A DNA stretch of 64,000 nucleotides from Mycobacterium sp. (GTDB taxonomy: Bacteria; Actinomycetota; Actinomycetes; Mycobacteriales; Mycobacteriaceae), in NCBI GenBank assembly GCA_016197405.1, contig JACPVR010000013.1, forward strand, positions 372,001-436,000, given 5' to 3'. How positions within the stretch are numbered: position 1 is the first letter of the stretch; each line of letters starts with the position of its first letter. A program made the translations under genes and the position numbers. Shown piece after piece: positions 52,861-62,202 of this stretch. The notes under the pieces were generated by a model. It was not told where the DNA came from. It was given only the letters and a program-made list of their open reading frames with translations, and ran no database searches.

Positions 52861-54684
52861 CTACTCGGCCAGGCGGTGCTTAAGGGCGTCGAACTCGTCT
52901 TTGATACCGGTGGGCAGCTTTTCGCCGACGAATTCGAACCATTCCTCGATCAGCGGCAGCTCGGCGCGCCACTCCTCGGCGTTGACCGCCAGCGCCTCGT
53001 CGACGTCGGCGGCATCCACGTCCAAGCCTTCGAGGTCCAGGTCGGCGGCCGTCGGCACGATGCCGATCGGTGTCGACTTGCCCTCGGCCTTGTGCTCGAT
53101 GCGCTCGATGGCCCACTTGAGCACGCGGCTGTTCTCGCCGAAGCCGGGCCACAGGAAGCGGCCGTTGTCGCCGCGACGGAACCAGTTGACGAAGAACACC
53201 GCGGGCATCTTGGACTCGTCGGCGTTCTTGCCGAGGTCGATCCAGTGCTGAAAGTAGTCGCCGACGTTGTAACCGAGGAACGGCAGCATGGCCATCGGAT
53301 CGCGGCGGATGGTGCCGACCTTGCCCTCGGCGGCCGCGGTCTGCTCCGAACCCAGAGTGGCGCCGATGAATACACCGTGCTGCCAGTCACGGGCCTGGGT
53401 GATCAGCGGGACGGTCGTCTTGCGACGGCCACCGAACAGGATCGCCGAGATCGGCACACCCTGCGGATCGTCCCACTCCGGCGCCAGCGTGGGGCACTGC
53501 GAGATGGGCGTGCAGTAGCGCGAGTTCGGATGTGCCGCTTTGGTTTCCGTCTCACGCAGAACCCAGTCGTTGCCCTTCCAGTCGATCAGGTGGTCGGGCT
53601 CGCCCTCCAGGCCTTCCCACCAGACGTCACCGTCGTCGGTCTTGGCGACGTTGGTGAAGACGGTGTTGCCCGCGGCGATGGTCTTCATGGCGTTGGGATT
53701 GGAGTCCCAGTTGGTGCCCGGCGCGACGCCGAAGAAACCGAACTCCGGGTTGACCGCATAGAGCCGGCCGTCCTTGCCGAACCGCATCCAGGCGATATCG
53801 TCGCCGACGGTCTCGGCGCGCCAGCCCGGGATGGTGGGCTGCAGCATGGCGAGGTTGGTCTTACCACACGCCGACGGGAACGCCGCGGCGATGTAGTAGG
53901 CCTTGTTCTCCGGCGAGATCAGCTTGAGGATCAGCATGTGCTCGGCCAGCCAGCCCTCGTCGTGCGCCATCGCCGACGCGATCCGCAGCGAGTAGCACTT
54001 CTTGCCCAGCAGGGCGTTGCCGCCGTAACCCGAACCGAAGCTCCAGATTTCGCGGGTCTCCGGGAAGTGGGTGATGTACTTGGTGTCGTTGCACGGCCAC
54101 GGCACATCCTTCTGGCCCGGCTCCAGCGGGGCGCCGATGGAGTGCAGTGCCTTGACGAAGAAGCCGTCGTCACCGATCTTGTCCAGCGCGGCCTTGCCCA
54201 TCCGGGTCATGGTGCGCATCGAGACGACCACGTATTCCGAATCGGTGATCTCCACACCGAGCTTCGGGTCCTCGGCGTCCAGCGGGCCCATGCAGAACGG
54301 CACCACCCACATGGTGCGGCCGCGCATCGAACCGCGGTAGAGCTCGGTCATGAGTTCCCGCATCTCGGCGGGGTCCATCCAGTTGTTCGTGGGCCCCGCG
54401 TCGATCTCGCGCTCGGAGCAGATGTAGGTCCGCGACTCGACGCGCGCGACATCAGAAGGGTCCGACAGCGCCAGGTAGGAGTTCGGCTGCTTCTTCGGGT
54501 TGAGCTTCTGGAACGTGCCGGCCTCGACCAACTGCGCACACAGCCGCTCGTACTCCTCCTCGGAGCCGTCGGCGAAAGCCACCCGATCCGGCTGGGTCAG
54601 TTCAGCGACCTGCCGAACCCAGTCCAGCAGACCCTGGTGTTTCGTCGGTGCGTCATCGAGACCCGGGATGGTGGCTGCCGTCAT
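52861..54684 (-). CDS. pckA: Phosphoenolpyruvate carboxykinase (GTP)
   Basis: A 607-residue GTP-dependent PEP carboxykinase that interconverts oxaloacetate and phosphoenolpyruvate, the gateway for gluconeogenesis when cells grow on lipids. The P-loop with the reactive cysteine is [13 protein letters not shown] (C273), the kinase-2 region is [13 protein letters not shown], and [21 protein letters not shown] is intact. The length is normal. ATG 54684 has AGGAG about eight bases upstream; the frame is open to 54768. The leader is about 100 bases and carries a 7-bp stem. Confidence 0.96.
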   Translation of the reverse strand: MTAATIPGLDDAPTKHQGLLDWVRQVAELTQPDRVAFADGSEEEYERLCAQLVEAGTFQKLNPKKQPNSYLALSDPSDVARVESRTYICSEREIDAGPTNNWMDPAEMRELMTELYRGSMRGRTMWVVPFCMGPLDAEDPKLGVEITDSEYVVVSMRTMTRMGKAALDKIGDDGFFVKALHSIGAPLEPGQKDVPWPCNDTKYITHFPETREIWSFGSGYGGNALLGKKCYSLRIASAMAHDEGWLAEHMLILKLISPENKAYYIAAAFPSACGKTNLAMLQPTIPGWRAETVGDDIAWMRFGKDGRLYAVNPEFGFFGVAPGTNWDSNPNAMKTIAAGNTVFTNVAKTDDGDVWWEGLEGEPDHLIDWKGNDWVLRETETKAAHPNSRYCTPISQCPTLAPEWDDPQGVPISAILFGGRRKTTVPLITQARDWQHGVFIGATLGSEQTAAAEGKVGTIRRDPMAMLPFLGYNVGDYFQHWIDLGKNADESKMPAVFFVNWFRRGDNGRFLWPGFGENSRVLKWAIERIEHKAEGKSTPIGIVPTAADLDLEGLDVDAADVDEALAVNAEEWRAELPLIEEWFEFVGEKLPTGIKDEFDALKHRLAE

Positions 54685-54731
54685 GAAAACTCTCCTGCCC
54701 AAGTTTTTGGGGGTTGTCTCTCCGGAAACGA

Positions 54732-54757
54732 AGATCGCGGCCCCCTGCGTGCGATCT
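54732..54757 (-). promoter_or_regulatory. Hairpin in the pckA 5' leader
   Basis: AGATCGC and GCGATCT (7-bp perfect stem, 12-base loop) lie in the middle of the predicted pckA leader, about 50 bases before the ATG. Confidence 0.35.
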
Positions 54758-54796
54758 CGCGTAGACAAAAGGTGCGGTCGTCTTCGGTTAGGTTAA

Positions 54797-54815
54797 CGCG
54801 GGTGACATACCCGCG
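54797..54815. promoter_or_regulatory. 7-5-7 inverted repeat within the pckA promoter
   Basis: CGCGGGT and ACCCGCG flank GACAT. On the minus strand it fills the spacer between TTTACC and a -10-like TAACCT, so a bound protein would block or reshape the promoter. Two GTTAAC words (54792 and 54835) flank it. Confidence 0.5.
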
Positions 54816-54885
54816 GTAAATCAACAGTATGTCCGTTAACTCACAGGAACGATTCAGATAGTTCTACCTGCATCGGTTCATCGAT

Positions 54886-55065
54886 TCAGTTTGTTAAGTC
54901 AAATTTCGAATTACCGGGAATTCGATATCCGGGCAGCCCATCGGTGGTAGCGATACCGATTTCCGGCGGCCAATTTCCGGCACCCAGCGCGGGCAGCTCG
55001 GCGTCCAGCCAGTCCTCGGTGTCGATGCGCACCGGAAGCGAACCCGACAGTGTCACGTCATACAT
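54886..55065 (-). CDS. 59-residue acidic protein of unknown function
   Basis: A 59-residue product (MYDVTLSGSLPVRIDTEDWL ...) that is acidic in the middle and has an AT-rich, Asn/Lys-containing end unlike its neighbours. GGGAGGAG lies five bases before the ATG, inside the last codons of the preceding P-loop gene, with which it overlaps by 13 bases, so it is translated as the third gene of that operon. No membrane helix or cysteine. I do not recognise the family. Confidence 0.65.
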   Translation of the reverse strand: MYDVTLSGSLPVRIDTEDWLDAELPALGAGNWPPEIGIATTDGLPGYRIPGNSKFDLTN

Positions 55066-56510
55066 CCGCACTCCTCCCGGTGACGCTCGCTGTCCATCGT
55101 ATGGCGCAGTTCGGTCCGGACGGCGGCCAATGCCCGGTCCAAAGCCGGCAGTTCACGATCACGCTCGGCCAGCGCACGCGCCCCGGCCATCGCATGTTCA
55201 CGTAGTTCCGCCTCGATGGCCGCGACCTGCTGTCTGGCTCGGGCCGCGCCGGCGCGCTCGTCGTCGGCGAGCGCCGCTGTCCACGCGGATTCGGCGGCGA
55301 CGACGCGGGCCGACACATCGCGATCCACGGCGGGCCGCAGACCGGCCACGACGTCGGCCACCCAGCGATCGAGCACCGCCCGGTCGTGCAACAACCCACG
55401 GGTTCGCACCACCCACAGGGCCGCGCCGATCCCGACCAACGCGCACAGCACCGGAACCAGCACCGCCAGTCCCGGCGCCACACCGGCCAACAACCGGCTC
55501 AGCGCCACCGCCACCCCGAGCCCGAATCCGGCCCCCAGCAGCAACATCAACCGGGTCTCCAGCGTGCGTGACCGCAACGGCGGCACGGCCAGCGGCGGCG
55601 CCGCCGATACCGGTGTCGGCGGCGCGGGCAGTTCCAGATCGCGCGCGACGGCGGTCAGTTGTTCGGTCACCCCCGCGCTGACGTCGGCGACGACCTCGGC
55701 GCTGCGGCGCGCGACGTACGGCGCGAAACCCGCCACGCTGCGGTGCGTCAACGCGGCGGCGTCCTCCTGCAATTCGGTACGCACCGACGTGCAACGGCTG
55801 GCGGCGAAATAGGACAGCTGCACCCGCGCCTGCCGGAGCTGGCCGCGCAGCGCTACCGCCCGCTCCCCTCGCCGGCTGCGCTGACCTTCCAGTAGCGCGG
55901 CCCGCTGTTCCCGCAGCGTCGCCGCTCGCGCCTCGCGACCCGCGCCGGCTGCCGCGACCCGGTACCTGGATGCGACATCTACGATCCGAGATTCCCAGGC
56001 TCGCATATGGTTTCGCTCATCGAGCAACGGGCAGGCCACCCGGTCCCGCACCGCGGCGACCAGTTCGTCGAGCACCGGTTCGCCGATATCGGGGGCCGCC
56101 GAAACCCCCACCCACGGCATCGCGGCATAACGGTCGTCATGGGCGCGCGCCACCGCCCGGTCGGCATCCACGGTCTCCCGCCAGCACCGGTGCAGGTCGA
56201 TCTTGGCCACCGCACCGATCACCAGGTCGGTGTGCACCGCGGCCGCATCAAGCAGCCGGCAATCCGACGGGGTCAGCCCAGCCGCGGCCGAGACCACGAA
56301 AACCACGGCCAGCGGCGCCTGACCGAACGCCAACTCGTCGGCCTCGACGAACGCGATATCGGGCAAACGCCGCCGAAGTGCCTGCGCCACACTGGATGTG
56401 CCCGCCAGCCAGGGCCCGGTCACCAGTACGGCAGCGCGACGCGTGATCGCCGGTGGCGGCACCGCGGGTGCGATGTCGGCAACCAGCCGGTCGACGCGCA
56501 CCTCGCTCAC
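55053..56510 (-). CDS. Membrane-anchored degenerate P-loop protein (Rv0210-like)
   Basis: A 485-residue protein with a degenerate GTPase domain at the N-terminus. The P-loop reads GPWLAGTSS (32-40), with Thr in place of the catalytic Lys, and AKID (102-105) sits at the NKxD position. Helical regions rich in Arg, Ala and Glu follow (about 175-290). Two adjacent membrane helices lie at about 321-341 and 345-368, then a long coiled-coil-like tail. This layout resembles bacterial dynamin-like proteins. GTG 56510 overlaps the stop of the preceding P-loop gene (GTGA). Confidence 0.8.
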   Translation of the reverse strand: MSEVRVDRLVADIAPAVPPPAITRRAAVLVTGPWLAGTSSVAQALRRRLPDIAFVEADELAFGQAPLAVVFVVSAAAGLTPSDCRLLDAAAVHTDLVIGAVAKIDLHRCWRETVDADRAVARAHDDRYAAMPWVGVSAAPDIGEPVLDELVAAVRDRVACPLLDERNHMRAWESRIVDVASRYRVAAAGAGREARAATLREQRAALLEGQRSRRGERAVALRGQLRQARVQLSYFAASRCTSVRTELQEDAAALTHRSVAGFAPYVARRSAEVVADVSAGVTEQLTAVARDLELPAPPTPVSAAPPLAVPPLRSRTLETRLMLLLGAGFGLGVAVALSRLLAGVAPGLAVLVPVLCALVGIGAALWVVRTRGLLHDRAVLDRWVADVVAGLRPAVDRDVSARVVAAESAWTAALADDERAGAARARQQVAAIEAELREHAMAGARALAERDRELPALDRALAAVRTELRHTMDSERHREECGCMT

Positions 56511-57517
56511 CGCGACCCGCCGGCAACGAGTAACCGCAGCGAACCGCGCACGATATCGCCGGCGCACGACCGGTGCAGTTCGGACACCGGACCGCGCGCG
56601 TAGTCACGCCACCACACTGCGCGGCGGGTGTGCACCGACGGATCCCCGGACCGATCCGGGCGCGCGCCGACCACCGCGGCGGCCTGCGCCATCCGCGCCA
56701 GCACCACATCGTCGGAGACCAGATACCCGGCGACGCGGTCGTCGGCGCAGGCCATCGCCTGCAGTCCGGCGAGCACCGGTATCGATCTGCGGTAGCGGAC
56801 CTCGGCGGCGGCGGCATCGAGCAGCGCGCACACCTCGTCGATTCCGCTGACCCGGCGCAGGATCGCCCGCAACGCCGCCGCATCACAGTCGGGTGCGCGG
56901 CGCAGCGCTGCCACCGCGTGCGCGATCCCGAAGATGTCCAACACCGCGACGAGCCGGTGCCGGATCTGCGACGACAGCGCATGCCCGCCGGTGACGAACG
57001 CGTCCGGCGAGCTCAGATCGGCCGGCTCGGCGACCAGGGTGCGCAGCGCCTCCACCAGAACCTCGTCGAGCACACCGCTTCGGCCCGCGGCAACGGCGAC
57101 CAATGCGTCCAACGGTTCGATCGGCACTCCGACGGTTGCGGCGAGCTGTCGGCACCGGCGCCGGGCCGAGGCCATCGGGCCGCCGGCACCCAGACCTGCC
57201 AGGTCGGCCTTGTTGAAGATCAGCACGGTCGGTGAGTGCGCATCGGCCAGCGCGTCGCGGTCCTCCGGTTTGACCACTTCGGCGAGCACCCGCACCTCGA
57301 TATCGGCGTCATGGTCGACGACCGCGACGCCGGCAGCGGTCAGCGCGTCCGCGGTGGTGCTGACCCCCACGCCGCCGCGTCCGTACACCGCCACCGTGAC
57401 CGGTGCCGACAATGTGCGCGCAGCGGCCCGCAACCGCGGGGCGATATCGCGCGAACCTGGGTCATCGGCCAGGCGCCACAGCCCGTCGGCGAGGTTGGTC
57501 TGAGGCTGTTGTTTCAT
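56507..57517 (-). CDS. Degenerate GTPase-like P-loop protein (Rv0209-like)
   Basis: A 336-residue soluble protein. The P-loop is GRGGVGVST (46-54), which has the spacing of GxxxxGK(S/T) but Val in place of Lys. The guanine-specificity motif NKAD is intact (102-105, LIFNKADLAGLG). The C-terminal two thirds is helical and Ala/Arg-rich. It heads a three-gene operon with a membrane-anchored P-loop protein and a 59-residue protein. Paired unequal GTPase-like proteins occur in the dynamin-like systems of actinobacteria, so a membrane-remodelling or envelope role is possible (inference). Confidence 0.8.
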   Translation of the reverse strand: MKQQPQTNLADGLWRLADDPGSRDIAPRLRAAARTLSAPVTVAVYGRGGVGVSTTADALTAAGVAVVDHDADIEVRVLAEVVKPEDRDALADAHSPTVLIFNKADLAGLGAGGPMASARRRCRQLAATVGVPIEPLDALVAVAAGRSGVLDEVLVEALRTLVAEPADLSSPDAFVTGGHALSSQIRHRLVAVLDIFGIAHAVAALRRAPDCDAAALRAILRRVSGIDEVCALLDAAAAEVRYRRSIPVLAGLQAMACADDRVAGYLVSDDVVLARMAQAAAVVGARPDRSGDPSVHTRRAVWWRDYARGPVSELHRSCAGDIVRGSLRLLVAGGSR

Positions 57518-57663
57518 GTGGGGCCATCGTGACATCCGCAGGCCAGGACCGCGAGCCGCCCGCGGACACCCTGTGGATGGCGGGCGCCCGCTGAAGGCAA
57601 CTGTTGGGTATCAATCTGCACCACGATGCGGGTGTCCGAGCCCCGATGCGGGACGATGAGGGG

Positions 57664-58464
57664 ATGCGTGCGCAATGCGGGGCCGAGGAGGCGGAGTTGT
57701 CCGTCGACCCGACCGACCCGGACGAACACGCAGACACCAACCTCTATCCGCGAATCACCAGTTTCCGGTCCCGGCGCTCCACCCTGACCGAGGCACAACA
57801 ACAAGCCTGGGATCGGCTGTGGCCGGTACTGGGCACCCAGGCCCGGTATGTGCCCGTTGCGCCTCCCGGCGGGACGCAGCAGAACGATCGGGACATCTAT
57901 CCCGAGCCGCTGGATACCGCGGCGTGGTTCGGCCGCACCGCGCCGGTGGTGCTGGAGATCGGCAGCGGGACCGGCACCTCGACGCTGGCGATGGCGCAGG
58001 CCGAACCGGATATCGACGTCGTCGCCGTCGAGGTCTACCGGCGTGGCCTCGCACAGTTACTGTGCGCGCTGGATCGGGTAAACGTCACCAATGTCCGTTT
58101 GGTTCGCGGTGACGGCCTCGACGTCCTCGAGCACATGTTCGCCCCCGGCTCATTGACCGGTGTCCGGGTGTTCTTCCCCGACCCCTGGCCGAAGTCACGC
58201 CACCACAAGCGCCGGTTGCTGCAGGCGCCGACGGTGGCGTTGATCGCCGACCGGTTGCGCCCGGGCGGCATCCTGCACGCCGCGACCGACCACGCTGGTT
58301 ACGCCCAACACATCGCCGAGGTGGGCGATGCCGAACCGCTGTTGCGGCGGGTCAGGCCCGGCGCCCGACTGCCGATCTCGATCGACCGCCCGGTGACCAA
58401 GTACGAGAACAAGGCTGCCGACGCCGGCAGCGCCGTCACCGAACTGGTGTGGGAGCGGATATGA
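57664..58464 (+). CDS. trmB: tRNA (guanine-N7-)-methyltransferase TrmB
   Basis: A 266-residue SAM-dependent enzyme making 7-methylguanosine at position 46 of tRNA. It shows LEIGSGTGTSTLAMA (motif I) and the hallmark FFPDPWPKSRHHKRRL. An acidic N-terminal stretch precedes YPRITSFRSR. The frame is open to 57604; ATG 57664 gives the length seen in mycobacteria (about 263), but the ribosome-binding site (GAGGGG) is right beside the ATG, so 57646 is also possible. Its stop overlaps the NYN gene start (ATGA). Confidence 0.93.
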   Translation: MRAQCGAEEAELSVDPTDPDEHADTNLYPRITSFRSRRSTLTEAQQQAWDRLWPVLGTQARYVPVAPPGGTQQNDRDIYPEPLDTAAWFGRTAPVVLEIGSGTGTSTLAMAQAEPDIDVVAVEVYRRGLAQLLCALDRVNVTNVRLVRGDGLDVLEHMFAPGSLTGVRVFFPDPWPKSRHHKRRLLQAPTVALIADRLRPGGILHAATDHAGYAQHIAEVGDAEPLLRRVRPGARLPISIDRPVTKYENKAADAGSAVTELVWERI

Positions 58465-59192
58465 GCGTGGTCGAATTTGCGCACGATCCGTCCCCGGACG
58501 CCGAGCCGGCCCAGGACGACCAGCCCCCGAACACCGACCATCCCGTCGCCCCCGCGACCCGCCGCGTCCTGCTGATCTGGGACGCCCCCAACCTCGACAT
58601 GGGCCTGGGATCGATCCTCGGTGGCCGGCCGACCGCCGCGCACCGGCCGCGATTCGATGCACTGGGCCGCTGGCTGCTGAACCTGACCGCCGAGTTGTCG
58701 GCTCAGCTGAGCGCCGACGGTCACCATCCGGCGCTGGAGCCCGAGGCGACCGTCTTCACCAACATCGCCGCTGGTAGCGCCGATGTGGTGCGCCCGTGGG
58801 TGGAGGCGCTCCGTAACGTGGGTTTTGCGGTCTTCGCCAAACCCAAGGTCGATGAAGACAGCGACGTCGACATCGACATGCTCAACCACATCGCGTTGCG
58901 GCGCTCCGAGGGGCTGGCAGCGCTCCTGGTGGCCTCGGCCGACGGTCAGGCGTTTCGCCAGCCGCTGGAAGAGATCGCTCGCGATGACGGCACCAGAGTC
59001 CAGGTCCTCGGATTTCGCGAACATGCCAGCTGGGCATTAGCGTCGGATACCTTGGAGTTCGTCGACTTGGAGGATATTCCCGGTGTTTTCCGGGAGCCGC
59101 TGCCGCGAATCGGCCTAGATTCGCTACCAGAACAGGGCGCGTGGTTGCAGCCTTTCCGGCCGCTCTCCTCGCTACTCACGTCTCGGACTTGA
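58461..59192 (+). CDS. NYN domain protein, putative ribonuclease (Rv0207c-like)
   Basis: A 243-residue protein with a NYN/PIN-like nuclease fold. The conserved acidic residues are in LLIWDAPNLDMGLGSILGG and VDEDSDVDIDMLNHIALR, and a third lies in LLVASADGQAF. A disordered acidic N-terminus (about 30 residues) precedes the domain. It is coupled to trmB by a four-base overlap, which suggests a role in RNA processing or tRNA quality control, and it lies 73 bp before mmpL3. Confidence 0.87.
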   Translation: MSVVEFAHDPSPDAEPAQDDQPPNTDHPVAPATRRVLLIWDAPNLDMGLGSILGGRPTAAHRPRFDALGRWLLNLTAELSAQLSADGHHPALEPEATVFTNIAAGSADVVRPWVEALRNVGFAVFAKPKVDEDSDVDIDMLNHIALRRSEGLAALLVASADGQAFRQPLEEIARDDGTRVQVLGFREHASWALASDTLEFVDLEDIPGVFREPLPRIGLDSLPEQGAWLQPFRPLSSLLTSRT

Positions 59193-59265
59193 CGCGATTG
59201 TGACAACGACAAACCCGTGACGCGGTGCGTCGCAATAAGAACTTTTTGAACGGTTAGGAGCTTAC

Positions 59266-62199
59266 GTGTTCGCCTGGTGGGGTCGAACGGTATACAGCTA
59301 CCGGTACATCGTGATCGGCGTGATGGTCGCCCTGTGTGTCGGTGGCGGCATCTACGGCAGCTCGCTGGGACAGCACGTCACACAAAGCGGCTTCTACGAC
59401 GACAGCAGCGAGTCCGTGCAGGCGTCGCTGCTCAGCGACAAGGCGTACGGCCGCGACCGCACCAGCCACGTCGTCGCGATCCTGACGCCGCCCGACGGCA
59501 AGAAGGTCACCGACAAGGACTGGCAGAAGACGGTCACCGGCGAACTGGACCAGGTCGTCAAGGATCACTCCGACCAGATCGTCGGCTGGGTGGGCTGGCT
59601 GAAGGCGCCCGACACCACCGACCCCACCGTCAGTCAGATGAAGACGCAGGATCTGCGCCAGACCTTCATCAGCGTCCCGCTCAAGGGCGACGACGACGAC
59701 ACCATCCTGAAGAACTACCAAACCATCGAGCCGGCTCTCAAGCAGGTCAACGGTGGCGACATCCAGCTCGCGGGTCTCAATCCCCTGGCCAGTGAACTGA
59801 CCGGCACCATCGGCACCGACCAGAAACGTGCCGAGCTGGCGATCGTCCCGCTGGTGGCAGTGGTGCTGTTCTTCGTCTTCGGCGGCGCCGTCGCCGCAGC
59901 CCTGCCTGCCATCATCGGCGGCCTGACCATCTTCGGCGCGCTGGGCATACTGCGCCTGACAGCCGAGTTCGGCCCGGTGCACTTCTTCGCGCAGCCCGTC
60001 GTGACGATGATGGGATTCGGCATCGCCATCGACTACGGACTGTTCGTGGTGAGCCGGTTCCGAGAGGAATTGGCCGAAGGCTACGACGTCGAGGCCGCCG
60101 TGCGCCGGACGGTGATGACCTCGGGCCGCACCGTCGCATTCTCCGGTGTGATCATCGTGGCGTCTTCACTGCCTCTGCTGCTGATACCGCTCGGCTTTCT
60201 GAAGTCGATCACCTACGCGATCATCGCCTCGGTGCTTCTGGCGGCGTTCCTGTCCATCACGGTGTTGCCCGCCGTGCTCGGCATCCTCGGAGCCAATGTC
60301 GACGCACTCGGAGTGCGCACTCTGCTACGCGTGCCGTTCCTGGCGAACTGGCCGTTCTCCAGGAAGATCATCGACTGGTTCATCGAGAAAACCCAGAAGA
60401 CCATGACCCGCGAGGAGATCGAAAAGGGTTTCTGGGGCAAGCTCGTCAACCGCGTGATGAAACGCCCGATCGCGTTCACGGTTCCGATCGTGGTGGGCAT
60501 GACCTTGCTCGTCATACCCATCGGTCAACTGGCGCTGGGCGGACTGAGCGAGAAGTACCTGCCGCCGGACAACCCGGTCCGCAGTGCCCAGGAACAGTTC
60601 GACAAGGAGTTCTCCAGCTTCCGCACCGAACCGCTGACCCTCGTGGTCCGCAGCGACAACGGCGAACCGGTGACCGATCAGCAGATCGAGGAAGTGCGCG
60701 CCCAGGCACAGACGGTGAGCGGCTTCGCCGGCAGCGACGACCCGTCGAAGATGTGGCAGGAACGTTCGGCCCAGGAGGGCGGATCGAAAGATCAGTCGGT
60801 CCGGGTGATCCAGAACGGCCTGGTCGACAACAGCACAGCTCCGAAGAAAATCCAGGAACTGCGGGCCCTCACCCCGCCGCGGGGCACCACACTTCTGGTC
60901 GGCGGCACCCAGGCACTCGCGCAGGACAGCATTCTCACGCTGTTCGACAAACTGCCGCTGATGGTGTTGATCCTGGTCATCACGACGACCATCCTGATGT
61001 TCCTGGCGTTCGGATCGCTGGTGCTGCCGATCAAGGCGGCGTTGATGAGCGCGCTGACGCTCGGTTCCACCATGGGCATCCTGACCTGGATGTTCGTCGA
61101 GGGTGGACACGGTTCCGGGGTGTTCAACTACACCCCTCAGCCGTTGTTCGCGCCGATGATCGGCCTGATCATCGCGGTCATCTGGGGTCTGTCGACGGAC
61201 TACGAAGTGCTTCTGGTGTCCCGCATGGTGGAGGCCCGCGGGCGCGGTATGTCGACCGCCGAGGCCATCCGGATCGGCACCGCCACCACGGGCCGGCTCA
61301 TCACCGGTGCCGCACTGGTGCTGGCCGTCGTGGTCGGCGCGTTCGCCTTCTCTGATCTTGTGGTCATGAAATACCTGGCATTCGGCCTGCTCATCGCGCT
61401 GCTGCTGGACGCCACCGTGATCCGGATGTTCCTGGTGCCGGCCATCATGAAGCTGCTCGGCGACGACTGCTGGTGGGCTCCGCGCTGGATGAAGCGGATT
61501 CAGGACCGGATCGGGCTCGGCGAGATCGAACTGCCCGACGAGCGCAAACGACCGGTGGTCCACCAGGACGAGCCGGCCCTGGTCGGCTCGGGTGCACCAC
61601 TACCGCCGCCGCGGGCCCTGCCCGCCCACGACCCGACGCATCCGTCGCCGGGCGGTTCCGGTCAGCACTCGCCGGCGCCCCGTGCCCGGCCGGTACGCAT
61701 CGACAGCAGCACCACCCGCATCCCGACACCTGCCGACACCGCCCCGGCCGACCCCGAGGCTCCGACGACCCGGTTCGCCGCCGCGCGCAACGCCGTGCGT
61801 TCCGCGGTGACCGGTGCGACCGCCCCGCGGCCGACCCCGCCTGCCGGTGAGCGCGAGATCGAATCCTGGCTCGGCGATCTGCGCAGCCCGTCGGGAACCG
61901 CTGCGCCGCAACCACCTTCGCAGCCGTCATCGGACCCGACACGGGCCATGCAACCGCCGGCCGGAAACGCCGACGCGACGACGGCGATACCGGCTCAGCA
62001 ACCGGACAGCGGTGACGACTCCGCAGAGGCCGCGACCCGGGCGATCCCGATAGCGAAGAGCCGGCCCGCCGATACCGAGGCCGCCACCGAGCAGATCAAT
62101 GCCCGCGGTGAGCGCAAGGACGACAGCGGCGACAAGCCGCCCCGTCGTGGTGGCGGGATGAGCGCCCAGGATCTGCTGCGTCGCGAAGGGCGGCTCTGA
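59266..62199 (+). CDS. mmpL3: Trehalose monomycolate exporter MmpL3
   Basis: A 977-residue essential RND transporter that flips trehalose monomycolate across the inner membrane for mycolic-acid cell-wall assembly. The proton-relay Asp-Tyr pairs are D256/Y257 (IAIDYGLFVVSRF) and D645/Y646 (STDYEVLLVSRM), at the same numbers as in M. smegmatis MmpL3. Two periplasmic domains follow the first and seventh helices, and a long Pro/Ala-rich cytoplasmic tail (about residue 760 on) is present. AGGAG lies six bases before the GTG. It is a target of anti-tubercular compounds (family knowledge). Confidence 0.97.
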   Translation: MFAWWGRTVYSYRYIVIGVMVALCVGGGIYGSSLGQHVTQSGFYDDSSESVQASLLSDKAYGRDRTSHVVAILTPPDGKKVTDKDWQKTVTGELDQVVKDHSDQIVGWVGWLKAPDTTDPTVSQMKTQDLRQTFISVPLKGDDDDTILKNYQTIEPALKQVNGGDIQLAGLNPLASELTGTIGTDQKRAELAIVPLVAVVLFFVFGGAVAAALPAIIGGLTIFGALGILRLTAEFGPVHFFAQPVVTMMGFGIAIDYGLFVVSRFREELAEGYDVEAAVRRTVMTSGRTVAFSGVIIVASSLPLLLIPLGFLKSITYAIIASVLLAAFLSITVLPAVLGILGANVDALGVRTLLRVPFLANWPFSRKIIDWFIEKTQKTMTREEIEKGFWGKLVNRVMKRPIAFTVPIVVGMTLLVIPIGQLALGGLSEKYLPPDNPVRSAQEQFDKEFSSFRTEPLTLVVRSDNGEPVTDQQIEEVRAQAQTVSGFAGSDDPSKMWQERSAQEGGSKDQSVRVIQNGLVDNSTAPKKIQELRALTPPRGTTLLVGGTQALAQDSILTLFDKLPLMVLILVITTTILMFLAFGSLVLPIKAALMSALTLGSTMGILTWMFVEGGHGSGVFNYTPQPLFAPMIGLIIAVIWGLSTDYEVLLVSRMVEARGRGMSTAEAIRIGTATTGRLITGAALVLAVVVGAFAFSDLVVMKYLAFGLLIALLLDATVIRMFLVPAIMKLLGDDCWWAPRWMKRIQDRIGLGEIELPDERKRPVVHQDEPALVGSGAPLPPPRALPAHDPTHPSPGGSGQHSPAPRARPVRIDSSTTRIPTPADTAPADPEAPTTRFAAARNAVRSAVTGATAPRPTPPAGEREIESWLGDLRSPSGTAAPQPPSQPSSDPTRAMQPPAGNADATTAIPAQQPDSGDDSAEAATRAIPIAKSRPADTEAATEQINARGERKDDSGDKPPRRGGGMSAQDLLRREGRL

Positions 62200-62202
62200 C
62201 GG

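Noticed and set aside
54787..54800. TTAGGTTA resembling an iron box near pckA
   Set aside because: Only the left half matches; the second half diverges, and the overlapping 7-5-7 repeat explains the region better.
52876..54819. Plus-strand open frame of 647 codons over pckA
   Set aside because: Antisense to pckA, whose motifs are complete; no domain in the opposite product.
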